Part shown: positions 1 to 8,283 of the stretch, piece by piece
How the letters are laid out: the number at the start of each line of letters is the position of its first letter
How positions within the stretch are numbered: position 1 is the first letter of the stretch
Source: Bacteroidetes bacterium HLUCCA01
GTDB lineage: Bacteria > Bacteroidota > Rhodothermia > Balneolales > HLUCCA01
Reading direction: 5' to 3'
DNA length: 64,000 nucleotides
Assembly: GCA_001314545.1 (NCBI GenBank)
Contig: LIHN01000018.1
Location: 186,001 to 250,000 of the forward strand
Notes under the pieces: generated by a model
Told to the model about the DNA's origin: nothing
The model's input: the letters and a program-made list of their open reading frames with translations, nothing else
Databases searched by the model: none
Translations under genes and position numbers: made by a program

Positions 1-424
1 CGAGGGCGGACTGAACATGCGGATGATTTTTGAGGATTACCGTTCCCGCGTGATACCGCGACTGCTGGATACCGGTACTATAATCAGTCTTTTTGTAGAC
101 CCCAATCCCGACGACATACAACGTTGCAGGGAGCTGGGCGTCCAGGCCATCGAGCTGCATACCGGAATGTATGCCAACGCCCGGAAAGCTTCGGTGGTGG
201 AACATGAGCTTGAACGTCTGCGCGAAGCCGCTGAACTGGCGCACAGCCTTGGACTCATCGTGAATGCGGGCCACGGGCTTAACTTTACCAATACCACACC
301 CTTCATCCGGGCGGTACCGCATCTGGCCGACATCAGTATCGGTCACGCGCTGGTGACCCATGCCGTGTTTCACGGACTGGCAACTTCGGTGCGCACCATG
401 GCCGATATCATCAGCAAAGGTTAA
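1..424 (+). CDS. pdxJ: Pyridoxine 5'-phosphate synthase, C-terminal part
   Basis: This is the C-terminal part of PdxJ, the cytosolic TIM-barrel enzyme that condenses 1-deoxy-xylulose phosphate with 3-amino-2-oxopropyl phosphate to pyridoxine 5'-phosphate. The gene is cut by the left window edge. The frame is open from base 2 and begins with EGGLN, the end of the PdxJ active-site stretch TTEGGL. Further PdxJ-like segments are SLFVDPNPDDI, IELHTGMYAN, VNAGHGLN (glycine-rich phosphate-binding loop) and SIGHALVTHAVFHGL. The stop at 422-424 lies 12 bases before era, so the two are probably cotranscribed. The family assignment is secure. The missing part is about the first 100 residues. Confidence 0.93.
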   Translation, partial: EGGLNMRMIFEDYRSRVIPRLLDTGTIISLFVDPNPDDIQRCRELGVQAIELHTGMYANARKASVVEHELERLREAAELAHSLGLIVNAGHGLNFTNTTPFIRAVPHLADISIGHALVTHAVFHGLATSVRTMADIISKG

Positions 425-436
425 CGGGTAAGGCTC

Positions 437-1363
437 ATGGATTTCATTGAACCCCCAAACGACGAGCTCAACGATTCGCCTGAGTTTTCGCCCGGGCACC
501 GGGCGGGTTTCGTAGCGATTATTGGTCGACCCAACGCGGGAAAGTCCACCCTTTTGAACGCCATCCTGGAGTTCAAGCTGGCCATCGCCACGCACAAGGC
601 ACAGACTACCCGCCATCAGATACTGGGTATCCTCAGCGAAGCGGCCCACCAGATGGTCTTTCTGGATACACCGGGAATCATCGAACCCGAATACAAGCTT
701 CAGGAAGCCATGATGCAGGCGGTGGCGCGGTCGACCAAGGACGCTGATGTGCTGTTGCATCTGGTAGATGCTACCCGTCCGGCGGATGAAGAACGGGTCT
801 GGAAATACATGCATGCTTCAGGAAAACCTGCTGTGCTGGTGATCAATAAAGTGGATGCGGCGGGCGATGAGGTCGTTGATGCGATTAAGGCGGCATGCAC
901 CGCAGCATTTGCCTACCGTGAAATTGCAGCGATTTCTGCTGCCCGTGGTACCGGACTTGATGAGCTCAAAATGGCTCTGGGCCGACAATTACCGCTAAGT
1001 CCGCCGCTGTACCCGCCCGATCAGCTCAGCGAACACCCGGTCCGGTTCTTTGTATCGGAGCTCATACGGGAGCAAATATTCCTGCAGTACGCCCAGGAGA
1101 TACCTTACTCATGCACGGTCACCATTTCTTCATTCAAAGAGGAAGAAAAAATGGATCACATCCACGCCGAAATTATCGTGAACCGGGACTCACAGAAGGG
1201 AATTCTGATTGGTAAAGGCGGGATGAAACTAAAAAAATTGGGCACAAAGGCCCGCGAGCAAATCGAGCAGCTGACCGGCAGGAAGGCCAATCTTCAGCTA
1301 TTCGTAAAAGTCAGGGAAAAGTGGCGCGATAAAGACAGCTACCTGCGCGGATACGGGTACTGA
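437..1363 (+). CDS. era: GTPase Era
   Basis: Era is a cytosolic, membrane-associated GTPase that binds the 3' end of 16S rRNA and helps 30S subunit assembly. The 308-residue protein has the P-loop GRPNAGKST near residue 30, G3 DTPG near 80, G4 NKVD near 140 and a C-terminal KH domain with GKGGMKLKKLGTKAREQIE. Length and domain order are those of the family (about 300 residues), with a slightly long N-terminus of about 20 residues before the G domain. It follows pdxJ by 12 bases and probably shares its transcript. Nothing in the sequence is unusual. No obvious terminator of its own is seen before the leader region that starts near 1529. Confidence 0.97.
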   Translation: MDFIEPPNDELNDSPEFSPGHRAGFVAIIGRPNAGKSTLLNAILEFKLAIATHKAQTTRHQILGILSEAAHQMVFLDTPGIIEPEYKLQEAMMQAVARSTKDADVLLHLVDATRPADEERVWKYMHASGKPAVLVINKVDAAGDEVVDAIKAACTAAFAYREIAAISAARGTGLDELKMALGRQLPLSPPLYPPDQLSEHPVRFFVSELIREQIFLQYAQEIPYSCTVTISSFKEEEKMDHIHAEIIVNRDSQKGILIGKGGMKLKKLGTKAREQIEQLTGRKANLQLFVKVREKWRDKDSYLRGYGY

Positions 1364-1528
1364 CGGCAGGCCGGCGCTTTACGTGAAATTGCGAATGACG
1401 GGCTGCCAGCGCGGGTACGCACAGTATTCCTGCTTGCCACGGGACGGATTGTACGTGGGGCATATTCCGGGAATTCAGCCAGCGATTCGCCACAATTTTC
1501 ATCGAATCTGGATTGGCATAAAAAAATT

Positions 1529-1560
1529 TTGTGCATGGTTTGAAAAAGTCCTTATACTTG
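1529..1560 (+). promoter_or_regulatory. Putative promoter of the methionine leader
   Basis: TATACTTG at 1553-1560 matches 7 of 8 positions of the Bacteroidota -7 box TAnnTTTG, and contains TATACT as a -10-like hexamer. TTG at 1529-1531 lies 21 bases upstream, where the -33 element is expected. Transcription would then start close to 1565-1567, almost on the ATG of the leader peptide at 1566. This is motif reading only; no start site has been mapped. Confidence 0.5.
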
Positions 1561-1565
1561 TAACC

Positions 1566-1625
1566 ATGTCAAAACAACAAAACACATCCATCGCCAAGCG
1601 AAGCTGTATGATGCTCTGTAGCTAA
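1566..1625 (+). CDS. Met/Cys leader peptide of an attenuator (19 aa)
   Basis: A short open frame encodes MSKQQNTSIAKRSCMMLCS and stops at TAA 1623-1625. Two adjacent Met codons (1608-1613) are flanked by Cys codons at 1605-1607 and 1617-1619. It lies just before an RNA segment that can pair in two exclusive ways (1627-1687), and upstream of a SAM-I riboswitch and methionine genes. This is the layout of a ribosome-stalling attenuation peptide: the control codons match the product of the operon. No Shine-Dalgarno site is visible and the predicted transcript start is almost at the ATG, so it may be translated leaderless. The codons after the ATG are A-rich. Seen: the frame, codons and pairing. 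Inferred: its regulatory role. The frame is open further upstream to 1383, but that part precedes the promoter and resembles nothing. Confidence 0.6.
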   Translation: MSKQQNTSIAKRSCMMLCS

Positions 1626-1626
1626 C

Positions 1627-1687
1627 AGGGCTTTTGAAGTTTATGACATAATCAAAAAAGCCCTCCATTTCCTGCAGGGCTTTTTTT
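1627..1687 (+). promoter_or_regulatory. Transcription attenuator (antiterminator/terminator)
   Basis: There are three complementary segments. Segment 1 is AGGGCTTTT at 1627-1635, segment 2 is AAAAAAGCCCT at 1654-1664, and segment 3 is AGGGCTTTTTTT at 1676-1687. Segments 2 and 3 form an 11-bp hairpin ending in a T run (intrinsic terminator). Segments 1 and 2 form a 9-bp antiterminator that excludes it. The leader stop codon is two bases before segment 1. A ribosome reaching the stop would cover segment 1 and allow termination, while a ribosome stalled on the Met codons would leave segment 1 free and prevent termination. A simple terminator of era is the alternative, but it would not explain segment 1. 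Confidence 0.65.
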
Positions 1688-1713
1688 GTACCATGTTCTT
1701 TTGTTACTGGAAA

Positions 1714-1842
1714 GCTCTTATCAAGAAAGGCGGAGGGATCAGGCCCTGTGATGCCTTAGCAACCGCCCCGGTTTAACCGCCGGGGGTCAGGTGCTAAATC
1801 CTGCCCGGCTGGTGCATGCACTGGCTTGGGGAAGATGAGAGA
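1714..1842 (+). promoter_or_regulatory. SAM-I (S-box) riboswitch aptamer
   Basis: The S-box core is clear: CTTATCAAGA at 1717-1726, then GGCGGAGGGA, GGCCCTGTGATGCC, AGCAACCGCC and later GGTGCTAAATCCTGC. P1 pairs 1715-1722 (CTCTTATC) with 1834-1841 (GATGAGAG), all eight positions with one G-U. The aptamer binds S-adenosylmethionine; a downstream terminator at 1868-1908 is the expression platform. Downstream genes metY, metX and the methionine-precursor enzymes fit the usual SAM-I regulon. Binding should stabilise P1 and so allow the terminator to form. Confidence 0.96.
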
Positions 1843-1867
1843 AGCTGGATTTTATCTGTTAAAGTAA

Positions 1868-1908
1868 AAGCCTCTTCTGTCATCGTAAAAACGGAAGAGG
1901 CTTTTTTT
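1868..1908 (+). terminator. Riboswitch expression-platform terminator
   Basis: AAGCCTCTTCTGT at 1868-1880 pairs with ACGGAAGAGGCTT at 1891-1903 (13 bp with one G-U) around a 10-base loop, followed by a run of T. The 5' arm can instead pair with the 3' strand of aptamer P1: GATGAGAGAAG at 1834-1844 with CTTCTGTCATC at 1874-1884, ten of eleven positions. Without SAM the antiterminator can therefore form, and with SAM P1 is held and the terminator folds. This is the standard OFF logic of SAM-I switches. Confidence 0.93.
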
Positions 1909-1974
1909 ATTCAAGCAATTGTCAACCAAAAACAACCGATGAAATCGACGTTCAATACCTGGTACGAGGAAAAG

Positions 1975-2418
1975 ATGTACGCCACCGACGAGCTGGCCGC
2001 GGAAACGAATCGTATCGAACAGCTTTTACCAACCATCAAAACCATCGCTGTAGTGGGAATTTCCAAAAACCCGCAAAAAGACAGCCACTTTGTTGGACGG
2101 TACCTGCAAAAACACGGTATCCGTATCGTGCCGGTCAATCCCGGTGCAGACCAGATTCTGGGTGAGCCTGCCTACCCGGATCTTAAAAGCATTCCGTTTC
2201 CTGTTGATGTAGTTGACATCTTCCGCCGTCCTGAAGACATCCCTGCAACCGTTGAGCAGGCCCTGGAAATCGGGGCTCCCGTAATATGGCTGCAACTTGG
2301 AACCGGGACGCACGACGAGCTGAAGGAGCAAGTTGAACAAAACGGTACCACACTGATTCAAAACCGATGTATAAAGGTTGACCATCAGTTCCTGGTACGC
2401 GACAAACAGAAAAAATAA
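1975..2418 (+). CDS. CoA-binding domain protein (YccU-like)
   Basis: This is a single-domain Rossmann protein of the CoA_binding_2/YccU family, 147 residues. The core IKTIAVVGISKNPQKDSHFV contains the nucleotide-binding VGIS loop. It continues with HGIRIVPVNPGAD, VDVVDIFRRPEDIPATVEQA and WLQLGT, and ends with NRCIKVDH. The start at 1975 is chosen because GAGGA lies four bases upstream and gives the usual family length; an in-frame ATG at 1939 has no such site. It is the first gene after the SAM-I terminator, so it is under methionine/SAM control ahead of metY. The family is thought to bind CoA but has no established reaction, so the role in methionine metabolism is only inferred from position. 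Confidence 0.85.
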   Translation: MYATDELAAETNRIEQLLPTIKTIAVVGISKNPQKDSHFVGRYLQKHGIRIVPVNPGADQILGEPAYPDLKSIPFPVDVVDIFRRPEDIPATVEQALEIGAPVIWLQLGTGTHDELKEQVEQNGTTLIQNRCIKVDHQFLVRDKQKK

Positions 2419-2526
2419 CCCCCGGGGCGGGCATGCCTGTCAAATGATTAAGCATGTCCCTCTGGAGTTAACCTTAGGGATGCGGCATCAAAGCCATCCG
2501 CATTTACAGAACAAAAAATCCAATAA

Positions 2527-3849
<1,323 letters not shown>

Positions 3850-3864
3850 TTTCAATAATCTCCA

Positions 3865-3896
3865 CAGGCTGCTGTTCCGGACAGTTCAGCAGCCTG
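3865..3896 (+). terminator. Inverted repeat after metY, weak terminator
   Basis: CAGGCTGCTG at 3865-3874 and CAGCAGCCTG at 3887-3896 form a perfect 10-bp stem with a 12-base loop. Only a short T4 follows, ten bases later, so intrinsic termination is doubtful. It may instead stabilise the 3' end of the metY message or reduce expression of the next gene. Confidence 0.35.
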
Positions 3897-3977
3897 ATGG
3901 AACTCCCTTTTACTGATTGCTTTAACATCCAGCATAGCGGTCGGTAGAAAATCATACAAAACAATCGGAGAAGAAAA

Positions 3978-4547
3978 ATGGGCAGTTTTTCAACTATCAA
4001 AAAAGAACAAAACGCAGTAATCGCTTCTGCTGTACAGCAGGTAGTCAAGCAGATATCAACGGATCATGAAGCCGCTAAGGCGCAATTCACCGCAACCTCT
4101 TCCTTGCACGAAGGATTGCTGGCCGACATCCAGATCCGACAATTCGACCTGGTTTCTGATGAACCGAAATCCCTAGGCGGCACCGATTTGGGTCCGAATC
4201 CGGTAGAGTTGGTTCTCGGGGCATTTGCGGCCTGCCAGGAAATTGTGATTGCAGCCTACGCTGCAGTATTAGGCATTGAAGTGCAGCGGGTTAATGTGAA
4301 AGCAACGGGCGATATTGACTTACGTGGTTTTTTCAACGTCTGCGATAAGATTCGTCCCGGCTTTACAAAGGTGACCTACGAAACGGAAATCATCACCCGC
4401 GAAACCGATGAGGCAAAACTGGCTCAATTGCGTTTCTTTGCACAGAACAGATGCCCTGTTCTGGATATTCTGCAGGAGCCTGTTCCAACTGAAGGTACCG
4501 TTACCTTTAAAGAAAAGGTAGCTATTCCGGAATATCAGGCCGGATAA
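3978..4547 (+). CDS. OsmC family protein
   Basis: An OsmC/Ohr-fold protein of 189 residues. It has the typical central helix segment NPVELVLGAFAACQEIVIAA with the first reactive Cys, and RCPVLDIL with the second. SLGGTDLGPNPVEL is the usual approach to the helix. OsmC proteins are dimeric, thiol-dependent enzymes that reduce organic hydroperoxides; many members have unknown substrates. An extra N-terminal stretch of about 30 residues (FSTIKKEQNAVIASAVQQV) precedes the fold. The start at 3978 follows GGAGAAGAAAAA. It sits between metY and metX, with a possible terminator after it. Its place in the methionine locus suggests a sulfur- or thiol-related task, but that is inference. Confidence 0.9.
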   Translation: MGSFSTIKKEQNAVIASAVQQVVKQISTDHEAAKAQFTATSSLHEGLLADIQIRQFDLVSDEPKSLGGTDLGPNPVELVLGAFAACQEIVIAAYAAVLGIEVQRVNVKATGDIDLRGFFNVCDKIRPGFTKVTYETEIITRETDEAKLAQLRFFAQNRCPVLDILQEPVPTEGTVTFKEKVAIPEYQAG

Positions 4548-4565
4548 ACAAAGCCTCGAAAATAA

Positions 4566-4602
4566 AAAACCCCCGGAATGGGCAGAGACCGGGGGTTGAT
4601 AT
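4566..4602. terminator. Probable bidirectional terminator between OsmC gene and metX
   Basis: CCCCCGG at 4570-4576 pairs with CCGGGGG at 4589-4595, with A-T extension on both ends. An A run precedes it and a TTGATAT tail follows. The plus-strand tail is poor, while the minus-strand tail (TTTTTTATT) is good. It may separate metX-thrA from the SAM-controlled genes. Confidence 0.6.
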
Positions 4603-4723
4603 ACATCGTACTACTGGCGGGTCCGGACAGACCAAAACAGCTTCTGATGCATGACTAAAGTTAATCAGAATCTGCATAACCCTAAACAGCGAAAACTGTG
4701 CGGGGGGAGACCAACATCAACCG

Positions 4724-5776
4724 ATGACTGGAACAACAACGCTATATACACTACCTGAACCGTTCGTAACCGAATCGGGTGAGACGATTACACCGGTACA
4801 GGTAACCTACAAAACCTGGGGAAAACTAAATCAGGACGGCAGCAATGCGGTACTGGTATGTCATGCACTCACCGGGAATGCCGAAGCCGACGAATGGTTT
4901 CCCAGCCTTTTCGGGGATGATGGCATGCTGAATCCGGATGAGCAGTTCATCGTGTGCTCGAATGTACTTGGTGGCTGCTACGGCACCACCGGACCGTGGA
5001 GCGTGAATGCATCCACCGGAAAGCGCTGGCGGGCTGACTTTCCGAAAATCACCATCCGTGATATGGTCCGGGTACAGCAGCTGCTGCTCAGTCACCTGGG
5101 TGTGACCTCCATCGAGCTGGCCCTGGGCGGATCCATGGGAGGCATGCAGGTGCTCGAATGGCTGTGCATGGATGATCGCATTCAGAAAGCAGTCCTCATT
5201 GCCATGGGCAAGGCGCACTCGCCCTGGACTATCGGTTTCAGTGAGGCTCAGCGCCGGGCCATCCGGGCCGACCGTAACTGGAACGGGGGGTTTTATGCAC
5301 CCGATGCTCCGCCGGCTGAAGGGCTTGCTGCAGCACGGATGATGGGGATGATGATGTACAGAAGCGCACCGGCGTTTCAGCGCAGATTTGGCAGAAATTT
5401 ACAGGACGGACATGCCGATTTGCTGCAGGTCAATTCCTATCTGAACTACCAGGGAGACAAGCTTGTTAAGCGGTTCGATGCCAATACCTACATCACGCTT
5501 ACCGAGGCCATGGATACCCACGATGTATCCCGGGGCAGAGGCAGCTATGAACAGGTACTCGGCTCCATTACAGTTCCCGTATTGGTGATGGCAATTTCTT
5601 CGGATGTTCTATATGTGCCCGCTGAGCAGCGTGAGCTCGCCGGTTTACTAGGAAACGCCCGCTATGCCGAGCTGGAATCGGATGAGGGCCACGATGCATT
5701 TCTCATTGAATTCCCAAAAATGGCCGAAATATACCGGACATTTAACCAAAATATTATTTCTACAGACTCCCGCTAA
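4724..5776 (+). CDS. metX: Homoserine O-acetyltransferase
   Basis: MetX is an alpha/beta-hydrolase-fold enzyme that transfers acetyl from acetyl-CoA to homoserine, giving the substrate of MetY. The 350-residue protein has YKTWGKLN and VLVCHALTGNA near residues 30-50 and NVLGGCYGTTGP near 85. The nucleophile elbow GGSMGGMQVLEW lies near 138, and the acid and base of the triad are in SSDVLYVPAEQ and DEGHDAF near 290-325. The overlap of one base with thrA (TAATG) implies translational coupling, so homoserine synthesis and its acetylation are made together. A purine-rich GGGGGGAG lies 15 bases before the ATG, rather far for a ribosome site. A homoserine succinyltransferase of the same fold is the only alternative. 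Confidence 0.94.
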   Translation: MTGTTTLYTLPEPFVTESGETITPVQVTYKTWGKLNQDGSNAVLVCHALTGNAEADEWFPSLFGDDGMLNPDEQFIVCSNVLGGCYGTTGPWSVNASTGKRWRADFPKITIRDMVRVQQLLLSHLGVTSIELALGGSMGGMQVLEWLCMDDRIQKAVLIAMGKAHSPWTIGFSEAQRRAIRADRNWNGGFYAPDAPPAEGLAAARMMGMMMYRSAPAFQRRFGRNLQDGHADLLQVNSYLNYQGDKLVKRFDANTYITLTEAMDTHDVSRGRGSYEQVLGSITVPVLVMAISSDVLYVPAEQRELAGLLGNARYAELESDEGHDAFLIEFPKMAEIYRTFNQNIISTDSR

Positions 5777-8220
5777 TGCTTCATATTCTCAAATTCGGAG
5801 GCAGTTCCGTTGCCTATCCGGAACGTATCATCAATTCCGTGGACATTGTTCGTCGCCGGCTCAAGGAGGTTTCTGTTGCGGTGGTGGTCTCCGCGCTGGG
5901 TGGGGTAACCGATGAACTGATTGCCATCAAGGAGCTCGCCCGGTCGGGTGATGAAGCCTGGCAAGCCCGTTTTGACAGCCTTATATTGCGCCACCACCAG
6001 ACGGCCTCCAAGGTCGCCTCCGGAGCACGCTCGCAGCGGCTTCTGGGTGAACTTAACGTATTGCTGGACGAGCTGAAAGCTACCTGTGAAACCATCTTTC
6101 AGGAAAAAAAACTGTCTGCCCGAACCAACGATTACGTCCTTTCCTTTGGAGAGCGTATGTCATGCCGGATTTTTGCCACGGCCCTTGCCCATGGCGGAAT
6201 AGACGCACAGGCGTATGAGTCTCATCATTTTGTTCGGACCAATAACCGATTCGGCGATGCCGATGTGGACTACACGACCACCCGTGAACTGGTACAACAG
6301 ACACTGGCCCCGTTCAGCGGAACGGTTCCGGTCATCACCGGGTTTCTGGGCTCCACATCGGATGGCGCCATCACCACACTGGGTCGCTCCGGATCGGATT
6401 TCACCGCCGGACTAATGGGACAGGCCCTGGACGCCGACCTTGTGGAAATCTGGACCGATGTCAACGGTGTACTCACTGCCGATCCGAATATTGCCGCAAC
6501 AGCCGTAACCATTCCGAGGCTGCACTACGCTGAAATCGCCGAAATGGCCCATTTCGGCACCAAAGTACTGCATCCGCGCACCGTACTGCCTCTGGAGGAA
6601 GCAGCGATTCCCATCGGTATATACAATTCGTTCGAACCCGATCACCCGGGTACCCTCATTACCCATGAATACTCCCGGACCAACGGCACGCTCAAATCCG
6701 TCTCCCTGAAAAAAGATGTGGTACTCATCGGTTTAAAAAGCAAGGGGCTGGACCGCATCCACAATCTGCTGACCCGGGCTATGGCTTCGTTGCTGGAAGC
6801 CGGGGTAACCGTGCTGTTCAACAGCGCAGCGTCTGCTGAGTTTGGTATCACCTTTGCACTGGACCGGCACGAATCTGACCAGGCCCTAAGCGTGCTGGAT
6901 GAAACGTTTTCAGCGGAATACAAGTCCGGTTTGATTGATGAGCCGCACATTCTGGACGAGGTCAATATGGTCACGGTAATTGGCGACCGTCTGGTCAACG
7001 ATCTGGGACTGAGCGGGGCGGTACTCTCGGTACTGGGTGAAAATCAGATTGCCCCTCTGGCCACCGCCAAAGGTTTGGGAAACCGGCATTTCAGCATGAT
7101 ACTTCCCCAATCGCAATCGTATACTGCGGTACGGTTACTCAACGATCATTTCTGTGTGCATGCACAGCGGGTGCGACTTTTTGTAGCGGGAGTCACGGGT
7201 ATCATCGGTTCGGAACTGCTCACCCAGCTCACCGAAGCAATCGGCGATGAGTATGACCTATCCGTGATCGGTGTATGCGACAAACGCAGCATGTACTGGG
7301 ATGCCGGCGGACTGAATCCGCTTTCAGTGAAGCAAAAGCTGCCGGACAACGCAGATCCGACCAACTGGGGCCTGATTGTCAACCGTCTGATCACCGATTA
7401 CCCTTACCGAACCATATTTGTGGATTGCACCGGCGCCCGGGAAGTTTCCGGGTTCTACACCAAACTGCTCAAAGCCGGCATCCACATTGCCACACTCAGC
7501 AAACGGGCCAACACGGCATCGCAGGCCTACTATGATGAGCTCATGGCCTACACCGAAGGCAAAAAAACGCACTATCTGTTTGAAACTACTGCCGGGGCCG
7601 GATTACCGGTATTTCAGACGCTCAAAGACTTACAGCGTTCCGGCGATCAGATTCAGAAAGTAACCGGTGTGCTATCCGGAACCCTGACCTTTCTGTTTGA
7701 TGCCCTGTTAGACGGCGAGCCCTTCGGAAAAACCATCCGCCTGGCCCGTGAAATGGGCTACGCCGAACCGGACCCCCGCGACGACCTGTCCGGCAAAGAT
7801 GCGGCCTGGAAACTGCTGGGTATTGCCCGGTCCATCGGCATGCGAATTGAACTGGAAGACATGGTGGTGGAAGATTTGGTTCCTGAAGGACTGCGCGAGG
7901 TTTCCCTGGACGATTTTTTTAATCGCGCTGCCGATGCCGATGCCTATTGGCGGCAACTGGTACGCGAGCGATGTGAGCCCGGTCACGTGCTGCGTTATGT
8001 CGGGACCCTGGAAAACGGTACCATTCGCCTGGAAGTCAAATCGGTTCCCCGGATCTCACCCATGGGTGCGTTGGGTGGAATTGACAACCAGATTTCGGTG
8101 TACACCAAACGGTATAACCGCTCACCGCTCACCGTGCAGGGGCAGGGGGCAGGTCGAGAGGTAACGGCGGCCGGATTGCTGGCTGATATCCAGAAAATTG
8201 CCATCCGGATTGTGCGGTAG
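5776..8220 (+). CDS. thrA: Bifunctional aspartokinase / homoserine dehydrogenase
   Basis: A fused enzyme of 814 residues, the usual length of ThrA/MetL. The N-terminal aspartokinase starts with KFGGSSVA near residue 6 and contains SFGERMS and TTLGRSGSDFTAG. ACT-type regulatory sequence follows near 310-460. The homoserine dehydrogenase begins at the NAD(P) loop FVAGVTGIIGSEL near 465 and has LSGTLTFLFDALL and AREMGYAEPDPRDDLSGKDA. It phosphorylates aspartate and later reduces aspartate semialdehyde to homoserine, the branch point to methionine and threonine. It overlaps metX by one base. The ACT domains suggest feedback control by threonine or methionine, which the sequence alone cannot decide. 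Confidence 0.95.
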   Translation: MLHILKFGGSSVAYPERIINSVDIVRRRLKEVSVAVVVSALGGVTDELIAIKELARSGDEAWQARFDSLILRHHQTASKVASGARSQRLLGELNVLLDELKATCETIFQEKKLSARTNDYVLSFGERMSCRIFATALAHGGIDAQAYESHHFVRTNNRFGDADVDYTTTRELVQQTLAPFSGTVPVITGFLGSTSDGAITTLGRSGSDFTAGLMGQALDADLVEIWTDVNGVLTADPNIAATAVTIPRLHYAEIAEMAHFGTKVLHPRTVLPLEEAAIPIGIYNSFEPDHPGTLITHEYSRTNGTLKSVSLKKDVVLIGLKSKGLDRIHNLLTRAMASLLEAGVTVLFNSAASAEFGITFALDRHESDQALSVLDETFSAEYKSGLIDEPHILDEVNMVTVIGDRLVNDLGLSGAVLSVLGENQIAPLATAKGLGNRHFSMILPQSQSYTAVRLLNDHFCVHAQRVRLFVAGVTGIIGSELLTQLTEAIGDEYDLSVIGVCDKRSMYWDAGGLNPLSVKQKLPDNADPTNWGLIVNRLITDYPYRTIFVDCTGAREVSGFYTKLLKAGIHIATLSKRANTASQAYYDELMAYTEGKKTHYLFETTAGAGLPVFQTLKDLQRSGDQIQKVTGVLSGTLTFLFDALLDGEPFGKTIRLAREMGYAEPDPRDDLSGKDAAWKLLGIARSIGMRIELEDMVVEDLVPEGLREVSLDDFFNRAADADAYWRQLVRERCEPGHVLRYVGTLENGTIRLEVKSVPRISPMGALGGIDNQISVYTKRYNRSPLTVQGQGAGREVTAAGLLADIQKIAIRIVR

Positions 8221-8283
8221 AACGATGGTGATATGCTCGGTCAGGTGGCCACTCCATCTACTGGAGAGGCGCCTGTGGGGTAA

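Noticed and set aside
1383-1565. Upstream extension of the leader-peptide frame to a protein of 80 residues
   Set aside because: It runs through the predicted promoter, has no ribosome site and resembles no protein. Only the last 19 codons have a context that supports translation.
3850-3977. metY-osmC spacer as a possible riboswitch
   Set aside because: It has one perfect stem only and none of the conserved elements of known aptamers.
4599-4723. Region before metX as a second SAM switch
   Set aside because: No S-box, SAM-II or SAH core can be found; only a 7-bp stem (TTCTGAT/ATCAGAA) is present.
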